A stretch of 34,377 nt of DNA. It comes from an uncultured Verrucomicrobiae bacterium. Its GTDB lineage: Bacteria; Verrucomicrobiota; Verrucomicrobiia; Limisphaerales; J093. The stretch spans positions 1 to 34,377 of the forward strand of contig CALFAV010000045.1 of NCBI GenBank assembly GCA_937946835.1, given 5' to 3'. This document shows positions 1 through 7,066 of the stretch, piece by piece (the first letter of the stretch is position 1; the number at the start of each line of letters is the position of its first letter). Made by a program: the position numbers and the translations under genes. The notes beneath the pieces are model-generated. The model had not been told where the DNA came from. It was given only the letters and a program-made list of their open reading frames with translations, and ran no database searches.

Positions 1-107
1 GTGAGTCGGAAGCAAAAAAATCGGGACTAAAACAGCCTCCACGGAGAGGGACAACCAGGTCGCCTGGAGACGGGACAGACTGGCGGGTAGAACCAGGAAG
101 CCTGAGG
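1..107. other. Leader region upstream of the signalling operon
   Basis: No gene is seen here. An AGGAAG at 95-100 sits seven bases before the GTG at 108 and is a plausible ribosome binding site. An A-rich stretch near 16-35 could hold a promoter, but no convincing -35/-10 pair is visible, and the window edge may cut it. Confidence 0.4.
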
Positions 108-1562
108 GTGGGGCAACAGGCCATGGACGACAGACCGGTCATCTCACCGACGGGCGAGGGCGAATCCCTGGTTCGGTTTCGGAACAGCCAGGGAGGCGAA
201 GCGCGCGGGACGCTGCTGCGGTTGACCCGGGACGAAGCGGTCTTCGAGGTCTATAACCCGTACAGCATCGTTCAAGCCTCGGAAGTTCTGAACGAGTTCC
301 AGGTCTTCATGACCGACCGGCTGGTGTACTCGGGCCGGGCGGTGGTGCAGGGGCTGGTCAACACCGGGCTGATGCTGGTGTGCGACGTCAGCCTGGACGA
401 TGCGTGGGTGGATGTTGACATCTTCCTGCCCCTCAACGAGCAGAAGCGACTGTTGGGTGAGTTCAACGCCTTCCAAAGCGAATGGCAGCGGGTCCAGCAA
501 ATCCTGCCCGATTACAAAGTGGTGGTGGCCGATGTGGGCAGTTTTTTCCTGGATTTGCGACGCTGGCTGGAGCGAATTGAACTGGGCATCCGCTCCAGCC
601 CGCACACGGACCGTTCACAAATGGAACGGGAAGTAATCGAGCAACTGCGCCCCGAGGTGCTGCCGGCCATTGACCGGCTGTTTTTCCGCTTTGAGCAGGT
701 GGCCAACACCGTCTCCGAAGACCTGTTGCCTCTGCACCGCACGTATGTCAAACGCCAGCTTCACCCCTTCGTTTTGACCGCCCCGTTTGCCTACCGCACC
801 TACCAAAAACCGCTGGGCTACGCCGGGGACTACGAGATGGTGAACATGATCCTGGGCGACCCGTTCATGGGGGGGTCCTTGTTCGCCAAGGTGTTGAATG
901 TCTGGCTGTTGGCCCAACCTTCGGCCCAGGCACACCGGAACCGCGTGGCCTACCTGGCCAAACGGCTGGAGGAGGAGGTTCAACGTCGGGCTTCCCAAGG
1001 ATGCCGGGCCAAGGTCTTGAACCTGGGCTGCGGACCGGCGGGGGAAGTCCAACGCTTTCTGGCCCAAAGCCCGGTCTCGGACATGGCCGACCTGGTGTTG
1101 TTGGATTTCAACGACGAGACCCTGGAGTACACCCGTCGGGTGCTGGAAGCGTTACGCGAGGATCACCACCGGCAGACCCGGTTGATGTTCGAGAAACGGT
1201 CGGTGCACCAAATCCTCAAAGACTCGGGAAGGGCCCCGGCCGCCGCGGTGGCCGGCAGGTATGATCTGATTTACTGCGCCGGGCTGTTTGACTACCTCTC
1301 CGACCGCATCTGCAAGCGGTTGATGACCTATTTTTACGAGCTGCTCGCGCCGGAAGGCCTGCTGATCGCCACCAACGTGGATGCCTCCAACCCCAACCGC
1401 AACAGCATGGACCTGATTCTGGAGTGGCATCTGATTTACCGCACCGCACCGCAAATGCTCGAGCTGTCCCCCGAGCAGGCCGATCCGGCCGACTGCCGCG
1501 TGGAGCCCGACCCCACCGGCGTCAACATTTTCCTGGAAGTCCGCAAACCCGGTGAACGCTGA
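108..1562 (+). CDS. PhcB-like SAM-dependent methyltransferase with PilZ-like N-terminus
   Basis: Probable cytoplasmic class I methyltransferase of the extracellular-factor (3-hydroxypalmitic acid methyl ester) synthase type. In Ralstonia the family member PhcB makes the fatty-acid methyl ester quorum signal. Residues 15-105 form a beta-rich PilZ-like domain without the c-di-GMP RxxxR and D/NxSxxG motifs. A helical region follows, then KPLGYAGDYEMVNM at 234-247, which I recall as a family signature. The SAM-binding loop is LGCGPAG (306-312), the acidic residue D333 ends strand beta-2, and a GLFDYL motif lies further on. The GTG at 108 has AGGAAG seven bases upstream; the ATG at 123 is an alternative. 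The stop overlaps the next gene by 11 bases, so the two are probably translationally coupled. The methyltransferase fold is clear. The substrate is inferred from family resemblance and neighbours only. Confidence 0.8.
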   Translation: MGQQAMDDRPVISPTGEGESLVRFRNSQGGEARGTLLRLTRDEAVFEVYNPYSIVQASEVLNEFQVFMTDRLVYSGRAVVQGLVNTGLMLVCDVSLDDAWVDVDIFLPLNEQKRLLGEFNAFQSEWQRVQQILPDYKVVVADVGSFFLDLRRWLERIELGIRSSPHTDRSQMEREVIEQLRPEVLPAIDRLFFRFEQVANTVSEDLLPLHRTYVKRQLHPFVLTAPFAYRTYQKPLGYAGDYEMVNMILGDPFMGGSLFAKVLNVWLLAQPSAQAHRNRVAYLAKRLEEEVQRRASQGCRAKVLNLGCGPAGEVQRFLAQSPVSDMADLVLLDFNDETLEYTRRVLEALREDHHRQTRLMFEKRSVHQILKDSGRAPAAAVAGRYDLIYCAGLFDYLSDRICKRLMTYFYELLAPEGLLIATNVDASNPNRNSMDLILEWHLIYRTAPQMLELSPEQADPADCRVEPDPTGVNIFLEVRKPGER

Positions 1563-4326
1563 TTTCTCCAGCCTGTTGAGCGACGCCGACTTCCTTGCCG
1601 CCCGTGAAAAAGACGAGCGCGAGGTGCGCATCCGCACCGGCAAGCTGGCGTGTGTGTTGGTCATCTTCCTGATGCCGGTGGGGATGGTCCTGGATTTGAT
1701 CGTGTTCAAGCGCTTCCATGCCGAGTTCTTCTGGTTGCGTCTGCTGTGCTCGGTGTTGGCGGGCGGCGTGCTTGCCCTCCACTACCTCCACGCCACGATC
1801 ACGTACTACCGGGTGCTCCAGCAATTGATCGTCTTTTTCCCGGCGGCCTCCATCAGCCTGATGATCTACCTCACCAACACCGGAGAACGGGGTTCGTCGG
1901 GGGTGGAGTTTACCGACTTTTCTCCCTATTACGCCGGCCTGAACCTGATTCTGGTGGCGCTCAGTGCCGTCGGCCACTGGAATTTCCGGGACAGCTTGAT
2001 TTCCGTGCTCTTGGTGATTGGTTTGTACCTGCTGGCGGAGTGGGGCAGCTCCTGGTCACCCGCCCTGGGACCCAACCTGTTCTTCCTGGCCCTCACGGGG
2101 ATCATTGTCCTGGCGGGCAACCGCGTGTTCAACCAACTGGCCTTCCGGGAGTTCGTCACCCGCTACCAACTGGACCAGAGCCGCCGCGCGGCCGAGGAGG
2201 CCAACCGCAAGCTGCTGGAACTGGACCGGGTCAAGAATCGCTTCTTCGCCAACATCAGCCACGAACTGCGCACGCCGCTGACCCTGCTGCTGGCGCCGTT
2301 GGAAAAGATGCTCAGCGACCGGCGCCTGCAGAACGACCCGGTTCTCTTCAAGCTCCTCCAGAGCATGCACGCCAACGGGCTGCGCCTGCTGCGCCTGATC
2401 AATGACCTGCTCGACCTGGTGCGCCTGGAATCCGGGACCATGGAAATCAACCGGGAACCGGTCGCCCTGAAGGAGTTCCTTCACGGCCTGCTCAGCGCGG
2501 TGCGCAACGTGGCGGACGACCGCCACATCCGGCTCAACCTCCAGGTCGCCCCCGAGGTGGGCACCGTGCTGGCCGACCTGGACAAGCTGGAGAAAATCCT
2601 CCTCAACCTGGTGTTCAACGCCCTCAAATTCACCCCGGCCGGCGGGCGGGTCAGCCTCACCTGTGCCAGGGAAAACCAAGAACTGGTTCTCACGGTCAGC
2701 GACACCGGCATGGGCATCCCGCCCGAAAAACAGCCCTTCGTCTTCCAGCGGTTCTGGCAGGCGGATGTCTCCGCCCAGCGCAAATACCAGGGTGCCGGCA
2801 TCGGCCTGGCGCTGGTCAAGGAATTGACGGAAATCCAACAGGGCCGCATCGAACTCCACAGCGAACCGGGGCAGGGATCCCAATTCACCATTCGCCTGCC
2901 CTACCTCGAGCCCTCGGCCGCCCCCGCCACGCGGAAACCGGCCTCACCCCAACCCGGCCCCGTAAGCCCCGAGGAGAAGACCGCCACCGACACCGAATCC
3001 GAATGGCTCCGCGGTCTGTACCGGCGCGCCGAGCTGCTTCCCACCTTCAGCCGGCTGCAGGACACCGTGCGACCCGTGCCGTTGTCCGACACCCGCAATC
3101 TGCCCAAGGTACTGGTGGCCGACGATGAGCCGGACATGCTCGCTTTCATCCGGATGCAGTTGGAAGAGGAATACCGCATCATCGAGGCGGTGGACGGCGA
3201 ACAGGCCATTGCCCTGGCGCGCCAGTACCTGCCCGACGCCCTGCTTTGCGACATGATGATGCCCGGGGCGGACGGGTTGGCCGTGTGCCGCCAACTGCGC
3301 CAGAGCCAGGCCACCAAGGCCCTGCCCATCCTCCTGATCACCGCCCGGGCCGACGAGGAAACCAAACTGGCCGCCCTGGAGGCCGGCGCCAGCGATTTCC
3401 TGACCAAGCCTTTCTCGGTCACCGAACTGCGCGTGCGTTTGCGCAACCTGGTGCTCGGCTCGCAGCTCCAACGCCAACTGGCCCGGCAAAACCAGGTGCT
3501 GGAATCCACCCTCAGCCAACTCAAGGAAACCGAAACGCAACTGGTCAGCGCCGAAAAAATGGCCGCCCTCGGCCGCCTGAGCGCCGGCCTGATGCACGAG
3601 GTCAGCAACCCGCTGAACTTCCTCAAAACCTGCCTCCACATTCTCAAGAACCACCTCAGCGAACTGCCCGAAAAACAACGCGCCACCTTTGCCGAGGTCC
3701 TGACGGACATCGAGGACGGCCTCACCCGGGTGCAGGGCATCGTGGGCGACCTGCGCACCTTTGCCCACCCCGATCCGGTCCAGCGCGACGGGGTCAGTGT
3801 GGAGGGCCTGGTGGGAGTGGCCCTGCGGTTCCTGCGCCAGGAATTGAAAGACGGTGTGGTAAGGCTGGACTTGAATTTGGCGCCCGAACACGCGATTTTT
3901 GCCAACCGCAACCAACTGATCCAAGTGCTGTTGAATCTGCTCCAAAACGCCGTTCACGCCGTGAAGAAAAAGCAGTACCCGCCGGGGGTTACCCCCGCCA
4001 TTCGCATTGAAAGCGGCACCCGCAATGGCATGGACTACCTCCTGATCCGCGACAACGGACCCGGCGTGCGCCCCGAACACCTGGACAAACTCTTCGAGCC
4101 GTTTTTCACCACCAAGGAGGTGGGCGAGGGCGTGGGGCTGGGCCTGAGCATCTGCTACCGCATCATTCAACAACACGGCGGCCGCATCAGCGTGGACAGC
4201 CGCTACGGCGAATACTGCCAGTTCACCATCGAGTTGCCGCGACGCGAGGCTCCACCGGTCTCGGGAGCAACTCCAAAAGCGGCCCCGCCGCGCGCCGCTT
4301 CGCCCGCCCTGCCGGTCGCAGCCTGA
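1552..4326 (+). CDS. Hybrid sensor histidine kinase with two kinase units (PhcS-like position)
   Basis: Membrane sensor kinase of 924 residues. About six hydrophobic segments lie between residues 31 and 195 with little periplasmic sequence, as expected for sensing a lipophilic or membrane-borne signal. A short coiled coil leads to HisKA-1 (NISHELRTPL, phospho-His H237) and an intact HATPase (N-box NLVFNA, DTGMGI, GAGIGLAL). A receiver follows with acidic pocket D524/D525, phospho-Asp D567 and K619. A second HisKA (GLMHEVSNPLNF, H682) and a second intact HATPase (NLLQNA, DNGPGV, GVGLGLSI) end the protein, followed by a Pro/Ala tail. It starts at a GTG inside the 3' end of the methyltransferase gene. 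The next gene, a receiver protein, begins 13 bases after the stop. The order methyltransferase-kinase-receiver matches the phcBSR layout, which suggests that this kinase senses the methyltransferase product; that is inference. Confidence 0.88.
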   Translation: MNADFSSLLSDADFLAAREKDEREVRIRTGKLACVLVIFLMPVGMVLDLIVFKRFHAEFFWLRLLCSVLAGGVLALHYLHATITYYRVLQQLIVFFPAASISLMIYLTNTGERGSSGVEFTDFSPYYAGLNLILVALSAVGHWNFRDSLISVLLVIGLYLLAEWGSSWSPALGPNLFFLALTGIIVLAGNRVFNQLAFREFVTRYQLDQSRRAAEEANRKLLELDRVKNRFFANISHELRTPLTLLLAPLEKMLSDRRLQNDPVLFKLLQSMHANGLRLLRLINDLLDLVRLESGTMEINREPVALKEFLHGLLSAVRNVADDRHIRLNLQVAPEVGTVLADLDKLEKILLNLVFNALKFTPAGGRVSLTCARENQELVLTVSDTGMGIPPEKQPFVFQRFWQADVSAQRKYQGAGIGLALVKELTEIQQGRIELHSEPGQGSQFTIRLPYLEPSAAPATRKPASPQPGPVSPEEKTATDTESEWLRGLYRRAELLPTFSRLQDTVRPVPLSDTRNLPKVLVADDEPDMLAFIRMQLEEEYRIIEAVDGEQAIALARQYLPDALLCDMMMPGADGLAVCRQLRQSQATKALPILLITARADEETKLAALEAGASDFLTKPFSVTELRVRLRNLVLGSQLQRQLARQNQVLESTLSQLKETETQLVSAEKMAALGRLSAGLMHEVSNPLNFLKTCLHILKNHLSELPEKQRATFAEVLTDIEDGLTRVQGIVGDLRTFAHPDPVQRDGVSVEGLVGVALRFLRQELKDGVVRLDLNLAPEHAIFANRNQLIQVLLNLLQNAVHAVKKKQYPPGVTPAIRIESGTRNGMDYLLIRDNGPGVRPEHLDKLFEPFFTTKEVGEGVGLGLSICYRIIQQHGGRISVDSRYGEYCQFTIELPRREAPPVSGATPKAAPPRAASPALPVAA

Positions 4327-4338
4327 AGTTCCTTTGCC

Positions 4339-5604
4339 ATGCAAACGACCTACGACTACCAGAAGTACCTGATCCTGTACGTGGATGACGAGGAGCTTTC
4401 GCTCAAGTACTTCGCCCGTGCTTTCGGCAACCAATTCCGCATTCTGACCGCGTCCAATGCGACCCGGGGACTGGAGTTGGTCAAGGCCCACGCCGACGAA
4501 CTGGGGTTGCTCATGACCGACCAGCGCATGCCCGGCGTCCCCGGCACCGAACTGCTCGAAAAAGCCCGCCAGGTGGCCCCGCGCGCCGTCCGCATACTGG
4601 TCACCGCGTATGCCGACCTCGATTCGGCCATCCAAGCCGTGAACACCGGCGCCATCTACAAATACATCACCAAACCGTGGGAACCGCGGGAACTGGAGGC
4701 CACCCTCAAACGCGCCCTGGAGTTCTACATCGTTCAGCGCGAGCGCGACCAGCTCCTGCGCGAAAAACTCTCCGTCCTCCACGACCTGGTCATCCGCGAC
4801 CGCATCATCAGCCTGGGGGTGGCCGCCTCCGGCCTGGGCCACTACGTCCGCAATGCCCTCGTGGCGGTGCAAACCTTTTTGGACCTGGCGCCGCGCCGGC
4901 TCGAGGAGGAAAACCTGGCCACCGACCAGGTGCGCAACCCGCGCTTCTGGCATGACTTTTATCAACACACCCGCTCCCAGGTCGAACGCATCACCCAGAT
5001 GCTTCAGTTCCTCAGCGAGGCCGCGCGTTCCTCGGACGGCACTTTTACCCCGGGCATCTCGCTGCCGGAGCTGGTGCACAGCCGCCTGGCCGCCATCCGA
5101 CCCCAGTTGACCGCCCGCGCGGTGGTGACCGACCTGCAAATCCCGCCGGACCTGCCCCCGCTGGAAGCCGACCGCCCCCGCTTGGAAAAACTCTTCGATT
5201 TCCTGTTTGAGGAGGAACTCAACACCCTGCCCGAAGGGGGGCGGTTCCGGCTCTCGGCCCGGGCCCTGCCGGCCATTGGCGATCAACCCGCGCAAATTGA
5301 GTTGTTCCTGGAGGACAACGGTCCCGGCGTGTCCCCGGATTCCCTCCGCTCGCTGTTTGACCCCTTTTACGCCCGCACGGGTGATCCGCGTCAAACCGGC
5401 ATCCGCCTGATGGCCTGCTACTTCATCGTGTTCCATCACAACGGACACATCCGACTGGATTCGCCCCCCGCTGGCGGCATGCGACTGGTCATCACGCTGC
5501 CGGTCCAACAACCGGCCTACCCACCCCGCAGCAACGAGGAGGAATTTCTCCAACGTGTGCTGCTCAACGAGCGCCTCTGGGAAAAAATCCTCTCCGGCGC
5601 CTGA
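4339..5604 (+). CDS. Receiver protein with degenerate kinase-like output domain (PhcR/PhcQ-like)
   Basis: Soluble 421-residue protein. The N-terminal receiver (residues 9-128) has D16/D17, phospho-Asp D61 in MTDQRMPG, and K112 in YITKPW. A helix leads to a dimerisation-type segment with H168 in GLGHYVRNAL, then an ATPase-like domain. The ATPase signatures are eroded. The N-box reads DFLFEEELN where NxxxNA is expected, the G1 box DNGPGV is kept, and the G2 box reads GIRLM instead of GLGL. It may therefore bind nucleotide poorly or act as a pseudokinase. Ralstonia PhcR is a known response regulator with a sensor-kinase-like output domain and PhcQ is another receiver in that operon, so this is the likely third component. 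No DNA-binding domain is present, so output must go through a partner. A terminator-like hairpin follows the stop. Confidence 0.85.
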   Translation: MQTTYDYQKYLILYVDDEELSLKYFARAFGNQFRILTASNATRGLELVKAHADELGLLMTDQRMPGVPGTELLEKARQVAPRAVRILVTAYADLDSAIQAVNTGAIYKYITKPWEPRELEATLKRALEFYIVQRERDQLLREKLSVLHDLVIRDRIISLGVAASGLGHYVRNALVAVQTFLDLAPRRLEEENLATDQVRNPRFWHDFYQHTRSQVERITQMLQFLSEAARSSDGTFTPGISLPELVHSRLAAIRPQLTARAVVTDLQIPPDLPPLEADRPRLEKLFDFLFEEELNTLPEGGRFRLSARALPAIGDQPAQIELFLEDNGPGVSPDSLRSLFDPFYARTGDPRQTGIRLMACYFIVFHHNGHIRLDSPPAGGMRLVITLPVQQPAYPPRSNEEEFLQRVLLNERLWEKILSGA

Positions 5605-5607
5605 ACC

Positions 5608-5640
5608 GGCGTGTCGGTGGACTCGCCGACGCCGCTTTTC
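5608..5640 (+). terminator. Probable intrinsic terminator of the signalling operon
   Basis: GGCGTGTCGG (5608-5617) pairs with CCGACGCC (5626-5633) with one bulged G and an eight-base loop. GCTTTTC follows. The T-run is short. It lies directly after the receiver gene stop. Confidence 0.45.
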
Positions 5641-5753
5641 CCCCCGTCCCTTCCAAGGGGCAATTGGCGCGCCGGCCGGGAGGGTGTTGGGGGGTGGTCG
5701 GGGAAACATTCCCCTCCGGCGGATCCCTTTGAAGACGGCGGGCGTCGTTCGGA

Positions 5754-5781
5754 TTGACTTTCCCGGCCTCGGCCGTTAAGC
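5754..5781 (+). promoter_or_regulatory. Possible sigma-70 promoter for tRNA-Glu
   Basis: TTGACT at 5754-5759 is five of six to the -35 consensus. A weak TTAAGC at 5776-5781 lies 16 bases later. Transcription would start a few bases before the tRNA 5' end at 5797. Confidence 0.35.
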
Positions 5782-5796
5782 AGTTGCACGGCGGTT

Positions 5797-5871
5797 GGCG
5801 CGTTCGTCTATCGGCTAGGACACGGCCCTCTCAAGGCCGGAAGATGGGTTCGATTCCCATACGCGCTACCA
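5797..5871 (+). tRNA. tRNA-Glu (anticodon CTC)
   Basis: A full cloverleaf can be drawn. The acceptor GGCGCGT (5797-5803) pairs with ACGCGCT (5861-5867), with a G-T first pair. The D-arm has GTC/GAC with the usual Glu-type loop. The anticodon stem CGGCC/GGCCG encloses CTCTCAA, giving anticodon CTC at 5830-5832. The T-arm is ATGGG-TTCGATT-CCCAT. The CCA end is encoded at 5869-5871. It reads GAG, a frequent codon in this GC-rich sequence. No terminator is seen before the toxin-like gene that starts 45 bases downstream. Confidence 0.96.
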
Positions 5872-5915
5872 AATCCGCCGGCGCGGCCGGCGTGCGACAC
5901 CCGTCCCGGCAAGGC

Positions 5916-6287
5916 ATGCACATCTTCCAGATCATCTTCAACCCGACCAGCGCGGCCGAACTGGCGCGCATGCCCCGGGAGCTGCAGTTGCAAATCCTCG
6001 GCGAGTTTCGCGGCGTGCCCACCGAGCTGATGAGCCACGACACCGACCGGTTTGGCAAGTTGCGTCGGGGCGGCAAGGTCTTGCACCGGTACCGGATTGG
6101 CGACTTCCGGGTGTACTTCGAGCGGCATGAACTGGGCCTGGTGGTCCACCGCATCCTCCACAAAAACACGCTCAAGGACTTCCAGTTCCGCTCGAACCTG
6201 CCCCTGGCCGAGGACGAAGCCCTCCAGGACAACCCCCGGTTCTGGGAGTTGATCGAAGAAGCCTCCCGCAGCCGCACCCGGTCCTGA
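5916..6287 (+). CDS. RelE/ParE-family toxin-like protein, no antitoxin seen
   Basis: A 123-residue protein with the RelE/ParE fold pattern. An N-terminal strand (IFQIIFNP) is followed by two helices and then the basic core HRYRIGDFRVYFE (58-70) and VVHRILHKNTLKDF (77-89). RelE relatives cleave mRNA on the ribosome and ParE relatives poison gyrase; this sequence does not decide between them. A C-terminal acidic tail (98-123) extends beyond the usual core. The ATG at 5916 was chosen because the longer reading frame (from 5754) would run through the tRNA-Glu gene. No small antitoxin gene lies on either side: the tRNA is 44 bases upstream and a convergent HNH gene lies downstream. It may be an orphan toxin, a domesticated regulator, or paired with an antitoxin elsewhere. 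Confidence 0.75.
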   Translation: MHIFQIIFNPTSAAELARMPRELQLQILGEFRGVPTELMSHDTDRFGKLRRGGKVLHRYRIGDFRVYFERHELGLVVHRILHKNTLKDFQFRSNLPLAEDEALQDNPRFWELIEEASRSRTRS

Positions 6288-6317
6288 GCAGGCGGCCTCT
6301 CCCCCGCCCCGCCCTGC

Positions 6318-6938
6318 TCAGGCGGGGTCCTGACCCAGCTCGACGTTCCAGTAGGCCAGGTCAATGAAGTGTTTCCAACTGTCGGGATAGGGTGCCTCGA
6401 AGGACACCTGAACAAACGGTCGCCAGCGGGGCCGCTTGGGCTTGCGGATCAACCGCATTCCCGCCTCCTGCGGCGTGCGGTTGGCCTTGCGGGTGTTGCA
6501 ACTGATGCACGAGCACACCACATTCTCCCACGAGGTCGGACCACCGCGGTCGCGCGGGATCACGTGGTCCAGATTGAGGTCCTTCCGGTCAAACACCTGC
6601 CCGCAGTACTGGCAGGTGTTCTTGTCCCGGGCGAAGATGTTGTGCCGGGTGAACTTGACCTCCTGCTTGGGCAACCGGTCGAAAAACAACAGCAGGATCA
6701 CCCGCGGCACCCGGATGCGGAAGGAAATCGTGGCAATGGACTCCGGATGCGGCTGGCTGACGGAAAAATCCCGCCACTCCTGAAACCCGAAGGTGCGATA
6801 CGACCCGTCCCCGTCGCTGAACACCACCTGCGCGTGCCCCTCGAACAACAGGGTCAGCGCCCGCCGCACCGAGCAGACATTCACCGCCTGCCACAGTCGG
6901 TTCAACACCAGGACCTGCTGACTCAAAAAGCCGCTCAT
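6318..6938 (-). CDS. HNH endonuclease
   Basis: A 206-residue protein. The C-terminal half is an HNH nuclease: zinc knuckle C109-xx-C112 (CQYCG), catalytic D124-H125 in LNLDHVIPRDRGG, N139 in WENVV, and the second zinc pair C144-xx-C147 (CISCN). The N-terminal 90 residues (LVLNRLWQAVNVCS, LLFEGHAQVV) match the conserved front part of stand-alone HNH proteins found in many bacteria, not an intron or intein. The start at 6938 is preceded by GGGAG six bases upstream, one of the better ribosome binding sites here. Longer upstream extensions on this strand run into the divergent TPR gene and were rejected. Its physiological role is unknown; repair or restriction are possibilities. Confidence 0.88.
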   Translation of the reverse strand: MSGFLSQQVLVLNRLWQAVNVCSVRRALTLLFEGHAQVVFSDGDGSYRTFGFQEWRDFSVSQPHPESIATISFRIRVPRVILLLFFDRLPKQEVKFTRHNIFARDKNTCQYCGQVFDRKDLNLDHVIPRDRGGPTSWENVVCSCISCNTRKANRTPQEAGMRLIRKPKRPRWRPFVQVSFEAPYPDSWKHFIDLAYWNVELGQDPA

Positions 6939-7066
6939 TGTTCGCTCCCGCGATGCTGCCACGCTAGCCGGGCGGCGAAAAAGTGTCAATCCGGGCGGGC
7001 GGCCAGCACCCGCCGCCCTGGGCCGCTTCCCAAACCCATTGCCAAGCCGCCCGCCCGGCCCGTACC

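Noticed and set aside
2944..5709. 921-residue open frame on the minus strand
   Set aside because: It is the antisense shadow of the kinase and receiver genes. Composition is Gly/His/Gln-rich without domains, and both plus-strand genes have clear motifs.
5797..5871. tRNA-Glu as attachment site of an integrated element
   Set aside because: I see no second copy of the tRNA 3' end and no integrase or phage gene in the window.
5754..5915. Upstream extension of the toxin-like gene
   Set aside because: It would translate through the tRNA-Glu gene; the RelE-like sequence begins at 5916.
6318..6938. HNH gene as a homing endonuclease of an intron or intein
   Set aside because: It is free-standing with its own conserved N-terminal region, and no interrupted gene surrounds it.
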